This document shows positions 48,074 through 56,143 of a stretch of DNA of 64,000 nt, piece by piece. The DNA lies in the NCBI GenBank assembly GCA_050951005.1, contig JBMNIP010000004.1, positions 124,001 through 188,000 on the forward strand, read 5' to 3'. Positions within the stretch are counted from its first letter, which is position 1. Every line of letters begins with the position of its first letter. The DNA is from UMGS1519 sp050951005 (GTDB lineage Bacteria; Actinomycetota; Coriobacteriia; Coriobacteriales; Eggerthellaceae). Made by a program: the position numbers and the translations under genes. The notes under the pieces were generated by a model that did no database searches, was not told where the DNA came from, and saw nothing but the letters and a program-made list of their open reading frames with translations.

Positions 48074-48189
48074 CGGAGGGCATCTTCTGTGCGAATCATC
48101 TGCATAGAAGATGCCGCCCTTGCTCCAAACGGTTGACCCAGAGCATGCAGACTCTATGGAATGCTTGATTTGAGTCGTGAACTGTTACA

Positions 48190-48353
48190 TACTAGTTCAG
48201 CTGGTTCTTACCAGTGAACAAGCAATTGTTCCGCTGCCCAAGACAGCCGGTACCGGATGGTTCAAACGCGCAAAGCGGCCTGCCGAGGTGGTCAAGGATT
48301 CAGAATGCATTCTCGACCCCCTGCTGTCATGGACGCAGGGGGTCGAGCTTTTC
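48190..48353 (+). ncRNA. L10 ribosomal protein leader with attenuator
   Basis: The rplJ leader shows the L10 leader signature: CCCAAGACAGCCGGT (48237-48251) and GGCCTGCCGAGG (48279-48290) form the L10(L12)4-binding kink-turn region. It is followed by a perfect 13-bp stem CTCGACCCCCTGC (48312-48324) with GCAGGGGGTCGAG (48335-48347) and CTTTTCC, a conditional terminator. Excess L10-L12 complex binding this leader to lower rplJL expression is established in other bacteria. Ends are approximate. Confidence 0.75.
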
Positions 48354-48412
48354 CGGAGCCCGATTCACCCCACGGGGCGGAACCGAGTGAATGGAAAAGG
48401 AGGTGCAATCGC

Positions 48413-48934
48413 ATGCCCAACGCGCACAACAAAGATCAAGTCGAGAAGATCAAGGCGGACCTGGAGAACGTGACCTCCGTTTGGGTGGTCGACTTCCGCG
48501 GCCTGTCTGTGAAGGATGCCGAACAGCTCCGTCGCAACATCCGTGAAGCCGGTGCCCGTATGAAGGTGTACAAGAACACGTTGATGCACATCGCTCTAGA
48601 GGATTCCGGCCTTCCTACCCTGGATGACCTGCTCGATGGGCCGAGCGCATTCGTGTTCGCCGATGAGGATCCCGCCGCCGCTGCCAAGGCGGTGAAGAAC
48701 TTCGCCAAGGACAACGAGAACCTGGTAATCAAGGGCGGCTTGATGGAGGGCGAGCAGGTCGGTGTTGCCGAGATCGAAGCTATCGCTGCCCTGCCTTCGC
48801 GCGACGAGCTTATGGCTCAAATCGCCGCCGCTATCGCCGGCGTCGCCCGCGGCCTGGCTACCACCATCAACGGTGTCCCGTCCGGCCTTGCCCAGGCAAT
48901 CAAACAGGTTGCCGAGCAGAAGCCCGCTGCATAA
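48413..48934 (+). CDS. rplJ: 50S ribosomal protein L10
   Basis: A 173-residue L10, the stalk base protein that binds L7/L12 dimers. Family features are VEKIKADLENVTSVWVVDFRGLSVKDAEQLRRNIREAGARMKVYKNTL at the N-terminus and an Ala-rich C-terminal helix (MAQIAAAIAGVARGLATTING) for L12 binding. The start at 48413 is set by AAGGAGGTG upstream and by homology; longer in-frame starts lie within the leader. rplK and rplA are not upstream here, so the L11-L1 pair is encoded elsewhere. Confidence 0.96.
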   Translation: MPNAHNKDQVEKIKADLENVTSVWVVDFRGLSVKDAEQLRRNIREAGARMKVYKNTLMHIALEDSGLPTLDDLLDGPSAFVFADEDPAAAAKAVKNFAKDNENLVIKGGLMEGEQVGVAEIEAIAALPSRDELMAQIAAAIAGVARGLATTINGVPSGLAQAIKQVAEQKPAA

Positions 48935-49022
48935 CCATGCAGTACTCGCAGCATGAGGAAGCTGCGTGACCGATAAGAGACAAGGTTGGATTAGGCCAAC
49001 CGCATGTGAAAGGAACAATACC

Positions 49023-49403
49023 ATGGCTGTGACCAAGGAAGAGATTATCGAAGCACTGAAGGAGATGTCCCTGCTGGAGGCATCCGAGCTCGTTACCATG
49101 ATCGAGGACACCTTCGGCGTGTCCGCTGCTGCCCCGGTTGCCGTTGCTGCCGCTCCGGCTGCTGGCGAAGGTGCCGCTCCTGCTGAGGAGAAGACCGAGT
49201 TCGATGTTGTTCTCGAGGGATTCGGCGACAACAAGATCGCTGTCATCAAGGCAGTCCGCGGCCTGACCGACCTGGGCCTGAAGGAGGCCAAGGCTCTGGT
49301 CGAGAGCGCTCCTGCTCCTGTTCTGGAGGCTGCCCCGAAGGACAAGGCCGACGAGGCCAAGGCCGCTCTGGAAGAGGCTGGTGCTACCGTTACCCTGAAG
49401 TAG
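49023..49403 (+). CDS. rplL: 50S ribosomal protein L7/L12
   Basis: The 126-residue stalk protein. It begins AVTKEEIIEALKEMSLLEASELVTMIEDTFGVSAA, then an Ala/Pro-rich hinge (about 38-55), then the conserved globular domain EFDVVLEGFGDNKIAVIKAVRGLTDLGLKEAKALVE. It recruits translation GTPases. AAAGGAACAATACC precedes the ATG at 49023; an upstream ATG at 48966 is not supported. It follows rplJ by 88 bases. Confidence 0.97.
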   Translation: MAVTKEEIIEALKEMSLLEASELVTMIEDTFGVSAAAPVAVAAAPAAGEGAAPAEEKTEFDVVLEGFGDNKIAVIKAVRGLTDLGLKEAKALVESAPAPVLEAAPKDKADEAKAALEEAGATVTLK

Positions 49404-49425
49404 CAATTGCTGCCTGACGGTTCGA

Positions 49426-49460
49426 GGCCCGATGCCTTTGCGGCATCGGGCCTTTTCTTC
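49426..49460 (+). terminator. rplJL terminator
   Basis: An 11-bp stem GGCCCGATGCC with GGCATCGGGCC around a 5-base loop, then TTTTCTTC. Confidence 0.9.
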
Positions 49461-49512
49461 TATCTTCTAGTAAGCGATATGGCAAATTGCCGGTTTCCAG
49501 AAAGGGGCGAGC

Positions 49513-50394
49513 ATGAAGCAGGGGTATTTCCTCACCGCCTGGCGTGATATTCGCCAGTCGAAAGGATGGTTGCGCAACCTGCTGTTGCTTTCCCTTATCA
49601 ATCTGATTCCTGTTTTCGGGCAAATCGTCGTGTTGGGTTATTTGTATGGATGGGCTCGCGATATCGCATGGGGGATCCGAACGCCGATGCCTGCGCATAT
49701 TCAAGCGCGAAAGGGCGACCATATGCTGCTGCGTGGTCTGCATTTATTTGTGCTGGAGGTCATCTTCATGGCGGTTCCGGTGCTGTTTGCCTATCTGACT
49801 GCAAAATTGATGACGACCTTTTCCGTGAACTGGTTGTATCTGATAAAGCCTTATTTCTCAATCGATATTGATTTCTATATCGCTACCGCCGCATATTCCC
49901 TGTGCTATGTGTTGGCGGTTATCATCGTGCCTTGCATCTTGGTGGGGTGGATGCGCATTTCGATTTACGGACGCCTCTCCGCTGGTTTCCAAATCGCCCG
50001 CATTTGGCGCATGATCAGGTACCGCATGAGCGGGCTTCTGCGCATTGCGGGTATCTTACTGCTTCTGGTCGCCGCTATCGTGCTGTTCGCATTGGTGCTT
50101 GCGTTGGCGGTTGGCCTGCTCGGCCTGGCCTATTCGTTCGGGGTCTCCATCTTTGGCGGCCAGGTGGATTGGGCAGGTTTGGGTGCAAGTCTGATGCCGA
50201 TGGCGATAGCATTCATCCCGTTAGTCGCTTATGCGCTGTCGGTGCTTACCGTGTTTGCCCATATGGTCATCAGCCGCGCTATGGGATACTGGACGGCACA
50301 ATTCGACGTACCGCACTGGCAGGGACAAGATGACCCCATGCCCTTTGAGAAGCATGGGGTCGAAAAACCGGTTGCGCCGCATGAGACATCCTGA
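49513..50394 (+). CDS. DUF4013 family membrane protein
   Basis: A 293-residue protein with about five to six membrane helices. The N-terminal NLLLLSLINLIPVFGQIVVLGYLYGWARDIAWGI matches the start of DUF4013 membrane proteins, whose function is unknown. The C-terminal part ends in a soluble tail with PHWQGQDDPMPFEKHG. AAAGGGGCG precedes the ATG. It begins about 50 bases after the rplL terminator and reads toward the convergent rhaD. Confidence 0.8.
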   Translation: MKQGYFLTAWRDIRQSKGWLRNLLLLSLINLIPVFGQIVVLGYLYGWARDIAWGIRTPMPAHIQARKGDHMLLRGLHLFVLEVIFMAVPVLFAYLTAKLMTTFSVNWLYLIKPYFSIDIDFYIATAAYSLCYVLAVIIVPCILVGWMRISIYGRLSAGFQIARIWRMIRYRMSGLLRIAGILLLLVAAIVLFALVLALAVGLLGLAYSFGVSIFGGQVDWAGLGASLMPMAIAFIPLVAYALSVLTVFAHMVISRAMGYWTAQFDVPHWQGQDDPMPFEKHGVEKPVAPHETS

Positions 50395-50453
50395 CATTCT
50401 GCGCTTACGAGAGCCGTGGGCATGCGGTTGCAAACGGAACCGTCAGCTGTGTT

Positions 50454-51281
50454 CTACAGATATTCCGGGTTCGGGGTTACCTCATAGGATGCACAGATCT
50501 CCCGCAGTTGGTCGTCGGTCAACAGACCCTGGGGCTCGCTGCCGCCGCACATCGCGCGGTTCATCTTGTATATGCTCGCAGCTTTCTCCAACGTCTGCAT
50601 CATGCCGAAGGCCTCGTCGAAGGTTTTTGCGGTGACAATGGCGCCATGGTGCGCCCAGATGGCGCATCGGTGGGACTTCATCAGATCAGCATTCGAGTAT
50701 GCCACATCGGTCGAGCCGGGAGCCTTGAATCCCATCGCCCCGATGCCTTCGGGGAACATCAGGATTGCTTCGCACATGGACCGCCAGAGCAGGTGGGTGA
50801 TGGTTTTCGAGTCGGCGGGCACGACATTGGTCAGGGCAACGCTGTTCGAGACGTGGGCATGGTAGACGACGCGATCGTCGGGACGCCCGCAGGCAACATT
50901 TGTGCTATGGGTTAGCAGGTGAGACGGCCATTCGCTGGTCGGTTGTGCTCCATCGGTGAACCCCCAGACCACCCGGTATCCGTCGCCTTCCGGATTGATC
51001 TCGATGATTCCGACGTCGGTATGCAGGTCGAGTGCAACCTTGCGCATATACTTGCCCGCACCGGTGACGATGATGAACTCGCCGCCGAGGTTCGGCACCG
51101 AGACGCCGTTCTCGATCCAAGGGCTGCCGGCAGCATCCAGATACGGCATGCATACCTCGACATCTTCGGGGGTCATCCGATAGCTCAGATTGCCGCCATT
51201 GCCTTCATGCCAGCCCTGCTCGTATCCATCGGTGCAGAGACGGGTGAAACGGCGGATGCAGTTCGATTGCTCGATGCTCAT
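50454..51281 (-). CDS. rhaD: Rhamnulose-1-phosphate aldolase (class II)
   Basis: A 275-residue class II aldolase splitting rhamnulose 1-phosphate into dihydroxyacetone phosphate and lactaldehyde. Zinc-binding histidines are in VVYHAHVSNSVAL (about residues 140-152) and WAHHGAIV (about 212-219); GNGGNLSYR near residue 29 is also a family string. The ATG at 51281 follows AAGGAAGA; the longer ORF to 51485 is a read-through of the divergent engB region. No rhaA, rhaB or transporter is nearby, so the route may be scattered or the enzyme may act on another sugar. Confidence 0.9.
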   Translation of the reverse strand: MSIEQSNCIRRFTRLCTDGYEQGWHEGNGGNLSYRMTPEDVEVCMPYLDAAGSPWIENGVSVPNLGGEFIIVTGAGKYMRKVALDLHTDVGIIEINPEGDGYRVVWGFTDGAQPTSEWPSHLLTHSTNVACGRPDDRVVYHAHVSNSVALTNVVPADSKTITHLLWRSMCEAILMFPEGIGAMGFKAPGSTDVAYSNADLMKSHRCAIWAHHGAIVTAKTFDEAFGMMQTLEKAASIYKMNRAMCGGSEPQGLLTDDQLREICASYEVTPNPEYL

Positions 51282-51416
51282 CGTTCTTCCTTTCCCGCGT
51301 AGCCTGATAAACTCAATGTTTCTATATACTGCCATTATAAGCAATCGGAACCCGTTCCCGTGCTCGTCCGCGAAGGGGAGCGAACCGTTGCCGCCTGTTG
51401 CGATAGGAGCCGAACC

Positions 51417-52019
51417 ATGAACTACCAGAACGTCCGATTCACCGCTTCGTACGGGACATCTGCCCAGTTGCCGCCATCGACTCATCGGGAGGTTTCCTTT
51501 GTCGGGCGCTCCAATGTGGGGAAGTCGTCCTTAATGAACAAACTGTTCAACCGAAAAAACCTGGTGAAGGTTTCATCGAAGCCGGGAAAAACCTCCACGG
51601 TAAACTTCTTTACTTGCGATAACGTGGACTTCGTCGATCTTCCAGGATACGGATTTGCCCAAGTATCGAAAGAAGAGAAGAAACGTTGGCAGGATCTGAT
51701 CGACGGGTACTTCATCCAAGAGCGCAATCATGCGCTATGCGTGGTGCTTGTGGATATTCGCCATGATGTGAGCAGGCTCGATATCCAGATGATCGAGTTC
51801 CTGCAGGCTCAGGGAATCCCCTTCGTCATCGCGTTCACCAAGGCGGACAAGATTGGAAAAACCAAGCAGAAGCCCCAGATGAAAGCCCTTTGCAAGCAGC
51901 TTTCCATTGCGGGTGACACCTATGTCGTGCTCTGCTCGGCCCTGTCGGGATCGGGCATTGACGACTTGAAAGCGCTTATCGGGGAATTTCTGGAGCGTGC
52001 GGGGCATCGGGCACGATAG
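51417..52019 (+). CDS. engB: Ribosome biogenesis GTP-binding protein EngB/YsxC
   Basis: A 200-residue TrmE-Era-EngA-EngB GTPase needed for 50S subunit assembly. G1 is GRSNVGKSS (about residues 30-38), switch I has KPGKTSTVNFF, G3 is DLPGYGFA (about 73), G4 is TKADK (about 140) and G5 CSALSGSG. Start ATG 51417 is preceded by TAGGAG. It is divergent from rhaD and followed by two small membrane-protein genes. Confidence 0.96.
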   Translation: MNYQNVRFTASYGTSAQLPPSTHREVSFVGRSNVGKSSLMNKLFNRKNLVKVSSKPGKTSTVNFFTCDNVDFVDLPGYGFAQVSKEEKKRWQDLIDGYFIQERNHALCVVLVDIRHDVSRLDIQMIEFLQAQGIPFVIAFTKADKIGKTKQKPQMKALCKQLSIAGDTYVVLCSALSGSGIDDLKALIGEFLERAGHRAR

Positions 52020-52148
52020 CTTGCAGTGCCCATCGGGCCCGTTGCCCCGATAACGGATGGCTTTCTGACAGGCAGGCTTGCTGGCTTTGGTAAGATATTT
52101 ACAACTAATTGTCGAAGACGTCGGAGAATCGGATGAAAGGAGCGCTTC

Positions 52149-52493
52149 GTGCCGCTTTTCGTTGCACAGCTGTATCGCTTGATTCCGATAATCGTCGGCG
52201 TTGTTGCCGTTCTGATCATCGTTTACGCCGTTGTTTGGAATACGCGCGGCGGCCAACGGGCAAAAGAGGTTCTGCTCCTGGTGTTGCGCTGGTTGAGCTA
52301 TGTCGGTATCGGTATCTCGCTGATTTTCACGGGCTATGCGGCTTCTGAGTCGAATACCACGCTGGCCCTGTTTTTCGGAAGCTGCTTGGGGCTGTTCGCC
52401 ATCATGCTCATCGTCGACATTATTTGCGCGCGCACCTTGAAGCGCCATGCGCGAGAGCGCCGCTTTCACGATATTGCCAAGCGGAGAAAATAG
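52149..52493 (+). CDS. Small membrane protein of unknown function
   Basis: The 114-residue product has three membrane helices (about 7-29, 45-63, 72-91) and a basic C-terminal tail (RHARERRFHDIAKRRK) likely on the cytoplasmic side. No family was recognised. The GTG start at 52149 is supported by AAAGGAG. It is followed after 47 bases by another small membrane protein, possibly in one transcript. Confidence 0.65.
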   Translation: MPLFVAQLYRLIPIIVGVVAVLIIVYAVVWNTRGGQRAKEVLLLVLRWLSYVGIGISLIFTGYAASESNTTLALFFGSCLGLFAIMLIVDIICARTLKRHARERRFHDIAKRRK

Positions 52494-52540
52494 CGATTCA
52501 GCAAGAATCCCTATCGTTTGATTTGAGAAATGAGCCATCT

Positions 52541-52756
52541 ATGAGCAAGAAGAAGAAAAAAGTCCATGGCATGACGCCGAAAGAAGCCGCAGCGGCCCGC
52601 AAGGAAATCGACTATACTCCGTCGGGAAAAAGCGATTTCCAAGAATGGTGGTCACGTCAGCCAACGCGCGCGAAAGTCGGCTCGATTGCCTCCTTCCTGC
52701 TTCTTGCGACAATCCTTGTCGGATTATTCGTGGTTCCCTATTTTATGTTCAATTAG
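52541..52756 (+). CDS. Small single-pass membrane protein
   Basis: A 71-residue protein: a lysine-rich N-terminus (SKKKKKVHG), a DYTPSGKSDFQEWWSRQP middle and one C-terminal membrane helix (SIASFLLLATILVGLFVVPYFMF). The ribosome binding site is weak, so the start is less certain, but the in-frame extension upstream does not look like protein. Function unknown. Confidence 0.6.
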   Translation: MSKKKKKVHGMTPKEAAAARKEIDYTPSGKSDFQEWWSRQPTRAKVGSIASFLLLATILVGLFVVPYFMFN

Positions 52757-52901
52757 TCTGGGGTGGCGATCCGCTCGGGACGGTGACATATCTCGGTATC
52801 GTCGGATTTTCCCGAGCCAATGAACTCTTCAAGTCAGTATCTCCGGTGCCGGTTCAAATTGAGTGATGATGGAGAAGCCCGCTGTGGGAAACATGGTGGT
52901 C

Positions 52902-52907
52902 TATAAT
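52902..52907 (+). promoter_or_regulatory. -10 element (TATAAT) upstream of the flippase gene
   Basis: TATAATCAGACA here matches the sequence at 42828-42839. No convincing -35. The rest of the 52757-53011 gap shows no gene. Confidence 0.5.
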
Positions 52908-53011
52908 CAGACACTCAAACAAGCATGATTCGGGAGGCCGGTTATCGCTGTCGCCTGGCATCCTGTTCAAATTTCCTACCGCGTCTAATGCGGAAATCAG
53001 GGGTGCAGACT

Positions 53012-55120
53012 ATGGCTGACAGAAGGACGCGAAGCAAAACAAGGCATAACGGTTCCAAGCGGGCGGATTCTTCGGCCCAACACAGGCCACAGGTGAACGC
53101 AGGGCGGGAGTATCGGAAGGCGCACGGTGCCGCCGCGCATGCGGCTGATACGCCTTCCTCCGAGGCTTCTTCGGCCCAAAGCGAATCGGTGCCCATGTCC
53201 GATACCGAGCGCGAGGTTCGCGAGAAGGTTTCCAAGCGTGCCGCGCGCCGCGAGAAGAAGATGGCGGCCAAGGAGGCGAAGCGCCGAGCGAAGGACAATG
53301 GCGAACCCGGTGCGGTCAGAAAGGCCATCAACGGTTGGACCGACCGCGTCCTCGGTGCGGCCAAAGGCGGGGGGCTCGGCAAGCAGGAAGCGGAATATGC
53401 CAGTCACAGGACCACTGCCGACTACATTTGGAATACGGCGGGATTGGCATCGTATGGCGTCGTGTTCCCCCTGTTGACCATTGTGGTCACCCAGCTATGC
53501 GGCGCCGACCAAGCCGGCCGCTTTTCTCTGGCATTCGTCGCCGGCCAGCTGCTTGTTATCGTTGCCAACTACGGTATCCGTACCTATCAGGTATCCGATG
53601 TCAAAGAGGTCCGATCGTTTTCCGAGTACCAGGTGAACCGATGGCTGACCTGCATCGGCATGCTGCTTATCGGTTACCTGTACTGCTGTATCCGCGGGTA
53701 TACCGGCGAGATGTTCACGATGTTCATCTGGGTATTCGTCTACCGTATGATCGACGGACTCGCCGATGTCTACGAAGGCCGTCTGCAGCAGATGGATAAG
53801 CTGTACCTAGCCGGCATCTCGCAGGCGGTACGTTCGGTGCTCGCCTTCCTTGCCTGCACTATCGTCCTGCTGATTACAAAGGACCTCGGTATTGCGAGCA
53901 TCGCAATGGGAATCGCCGCAATCGCGTCGTTTGTGATATTCACGTATCCGCTCGCCCTGCTGGAAACACCGAAGTCGCGCAGGATGACGTTCGGCGGCGT
54001 TGCCCGGCTGTTCAAAGACGGCTTCCCGGTATTCTTGGCGCTGTTCCTGTATGCCTTCATCGACAATATGCCGAAGTTCGTGATGGAAGGTGTGCTGACC
54101 TACGACAACCAGCTGTACTTCAATGCACTGTATTTCCCGGCCCAGGCTATTCTGATGATCGTGGGATTCATCTACAAGCCCATGTTGGTGCGTATTGCCA
54201 ATGCTTGGGCTGATCCATCCAGACGGCGTCGGTTCGACCTGTTCGTCGTCCTGATGATCCTCGTCATCGCGGTTATCACGGCCATCAATATCTTCATCAT
54301 GTGGTGGATCGGCATTCCCATCCTCAGCTTCCTCTACGGCATCGATTTCGAACAGTTCCGCACGATGTCCTACATCATGCTCGTGGCGGGCGGCGTCACG
54401 GGAGTCATCGACTTCCTGTACCAGGTCATCACTGTCATGCGCCATCAGCGCGACGTGATGAAACTGTATCTGATGACCTTTGCCTTCTCGCTGTTCGTGC
54501 CATATTTGATGGTGTCTACCGCCGGGCTGAACGGCGCGGTCGATGGTTACCTGATCATGATGTCGTTCTTGGCCGCTCTGTTGCTGATGGAGTACATCAC
54601 CGTCCGCATCAGCTATTCGAGGCATCCGGAGAAGGATCCCGATTACCTCGAGGGTAGCCCGTTGGAGTCGAAATCGACGCACAAGGTCCGTAAGGGCCAG
54701 GAAGCGCGCTCGGCTGTTGCGCACCAAGGCAGCGGTGCATCTTCGCAACCGCCTTCGACAGGCCAACACGGGCCGCAAGGACAGGAATGGGTGGCATTCG
54801 AGGATGAGGGCGCCGCTTCGCCGACAGTATCCGAGTCCCGACGCCCGGCTTCCGAACCCACTCGCGCAGCGCGGTCGCAGCAGTTCGACGGCAATGGGGA
54901 GAAGGAGGCTTCGTCGGTCCGTCCGTCGGTAACGGGGGAGCCGCGTCAAGCGCAGAGGCCGCAGCGAGCGCTCGATTTGCCGACGGTGGAGCGGCGGCAC
55001 CCATCGGATGCAGCTGACGATCCATGGGACGAGAGCGAATACGATCGCGATGCAAGCGAGCTTCAGCCGCCAGACAATGAAGGCGGCACACATCCGCACA
55101 ACGAGGGTGGAGGTAGATAA
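53012..55120 (+). CDS. Wzx/MOP-superfamily polysaccharide flippase with long polar tails
   Basis: The central part (about residues 120-560) carries 12 or so membrane helices of the multidrug/oligosaccharidyl-lipid/polysaccharide flippase type (YIWNTAGLASYGVVFPLLTIVV, YRMIDGLADVYEGRLQQ, and GYLIMMSFLAALLLMEYITVRI at the end). It would move lipid-linked glycan across the membrane. The N-terminal 120 residues are charged and low-complexity (KRAARREKKMAAKEAKRRAKD). The C-terminal 140 residues are Ser/Pro/Arg/Glu-rich and probably disordered. ATG 53012 is preceded by GGGGTG; an upstream ATG at 52925 is possible. Confidence 0.75.
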   Translation: MADRRTRSKTRHNGSKRADSSAQHRPQVNAGREYRKAHGAAAHAADTPSSEASSAQSESVPMSDTEREVREKVSKRAARREKKMAAKEAKRRAKDNGEPGAVRKAINGWTDRVLGAAKGGGLGKQEAEYASHRTTADYIWNTAGLASYGVVFPLLTIVVTQLCGADQAGRFSLAFVAGQLLVIVANYGIRTYQVSDVKEVRSFSEYQVNRWLTCIGMLLIGYLYCCIRGYTGEMFTMFIWVFVYRMIDGLADVYEGRLQQMDKLYLAGISQAVRSVLAFLACTIVLLITKDLGIASIAMGIAAIASFVIFTYPLALLETPKSRRMTFGGVARLFKDGFPVFLALFLYAFIDNMPKFVMEGVLTYDNQLYFNALYFPAQAILMIVGFIYKPMLVRIANAWADPSRRRRFDLFVVLMILVIAVITAINIFIMWWIGIPILSFLYGIDFEQFRTMSYIMLVAGGVTGVIDFLYQVITVMRHQRDVMKLYLMTFAFSLFVPYLMVSTAGLNGAVDGYLIMMSFLAALLLMEYITVRISYSRHPEKDPDYLEGSPLESKSTHKVRKGQEARSAVAHQGSGASSQPPSTGQHGPQGQEWVAFEDEGAASPTVSESRRPASEPTRAARSQQFDGNGEKEASSVRPSVTGEPRQAQRPQRALDLPTVERRHPSDAADDPWDESEYDRDASELQPPDNEGGTHPHNEGGGR

Positions 55121-55123
55121 CGT

Positions 55124-55166
55124 ATTACGGGGCGCTCAGGATGGTGGGCGTCCCGTAATCGTTTTT
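55124..55166 (+). terminator. Terminator of the flippase gene
   Basis: A 14-bp stem with two G-T pairs, ATTACGGGGCGCTC (55124-55137) and GGGCGTCCCGTAAT (55146-55159), then CGTTTTT. Confidence 0.8.
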
Positions 55167-55241
55167 GACTCGTCGGATTGTTCCGAATCCGTCCTGCGTG
55201 GTGGTTGATGATGGAACCGGCGGAAATATGGATGGAAAATG

Positions 55242-55269
55242 GAGAAAGTTTCTTATTCTAAACTTTTTC
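55242..55269. other. AT-rich stem-loop beside the IdeR-like box
   Basis: GAGAAAGTTT (55242-55251) pairs with AAACTTTTTC (55260-55269) with one G-T pair. It lies 23 bases from the box at 55292 in a gap between convergent genes, and could end a short transcript reading left or be a regulator site. Confidence 0.45.
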
Positions 55270-55291
55270 GGAAATCCCCTTGCAAGAATTA

Positions 55292-55310
55292 TTAGATAAG
55301 TCTAACTTAT
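55292..55310. promoter_or_regulatory. IdeR/DtxR-like iron box in a convergent gap
   Basis: TTAGATAAGTCTAACTTAT matches 14 of 19 positions of the mycobacterial IdeR box consensus TTAGGTTAGSCTAACCTAA and contains the perfect repeats ATAAGT-CTA-ACTTAT and TTAGA-TAAG-TCTAA. It overlaps possible -10 elements on both strands (TTGGGA-N17-TTATCT on the minus strand; TTGCAA at 55280 on the plus strand). No protein gene starts here. The rest of the 55167-55415 gap holds no ORF with a ribosome binding site. Confidence 0.5.
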
Positions 55311-55415
55311 ATATCGTCCCAAACACCCCTTTAGGTGCAGCCGGTTCCTTCCCATGCCCGTCCTTGTCTCCGCGGGCGCTGGGTACGGGCCGGCTGTTCC
55401 GGTTTCGGGGTATCG

Positions 55416-55952
55416 CTATTCTTCGATATAGGCGGCGACAACCTGCCCATAGTAAGCGGTATGCATGTCACGGTTGGCACCGCAGCACGAGCTATCCTGG
55501 TCTGCGGGGTAGAATTGTGCGCGGTTCCCATCAGTCAGGGCGGCGCTGTCGAAGGTCTGTTTGTAGACCACCTTGCATTCCAGGGTCAGGGGCGCCTCCT
55601 TGAACCCGGGTACACCGTTGACTTGAGCCTGGAAGGGCGTCAGCCCGAGTTCGGCGATTTTATCGCAGTTGCGCCCGGTTGTGCTTCCTGCCTTGCCGAG
55701 AATCGTGCGATCGAATCCCTCCAAGGGGATGCTGACCGTGAAGTAGGGGTTCTTTTCAAGCAGCTCGTGGGTAAAGCGGCCAGTGCGCACATATGTGACG
55801 AAAGTCGGAGCGCTCCAGCAGGTTCCGAGCGAGCCCCACGAGATGGTCATGGTATTCAGCTTGCCCTCTGCCTGGGAGTTCAACAGGACCCCCTTGTTGA
55901 CTGCCTCGAGGATTTGCGTTCCGTATGCATAGACGTCGATCTCGCGTTTCAT
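55416..55952 (-). CDS. Flavin reductase family protein
   Basis: A 178-residue FMN-binding split-barrel protein. The LNTMTISWGSLGTCWSAPTFVTYVR stretch (about 33-57) matches flavin reductase-like domains; YFTVSIPLEGFD and a C-terminal YYGQVVAAYIEE complete it. It may reduce FMN with NAD(P)H or bind flavin in an unknown reaction. The start at 55952 follows GGAGGAACC; upstream ATG at 55994 is rejected. It lies opposite the orphan RelB-like gene. Confidence 0.85.
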   Translation of the reverse strand: MKREIDVYAYGTQILEAVNKGVLLNSQAEGKLNTMTISWGSLGTCWSAPTFVTYVRTGRFTHELLEKNPYFTVSIPLEGFDRTILGKAGSTTGRNCDKIAELGLTPFQAQVNGVPGFKEAPLTLECKVVYKQTFDSAALTDGNRAQFYPADQDSSCCGANRDMHTAYYGQVVAAYIEE

Positions 55953-56143
55953 GGTTCCTCCAGTTCGGTTGCTTCTTCGTTCCGGTTCGTACATCGCTTC
56001 CTATGATAACGCCTGCTGGCATCGCTTATTCGATGAAGGGCAGATTCGGATTGGCGACGACAGATGAAGGGAAGGGCTTTGCCGGAGAAGGGTTTGCGTT
56101 ACCATATGCCATGAAACCGACAGTGGAGAGAAAGAGGCATCCT

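Noticed and set aside
48177..48473. Small ORFs in the rplJ leader
   Set aside because: They cross the L10 leader structure and attenuator stem; no ribosome binding site and no conservation signal.
55355..55435. 25-codon ORF after the IdeR-like box
   Set aside because: No ribosome binding site, and it runs into the 3' end of the flavin reductase gene on the opposite strand.
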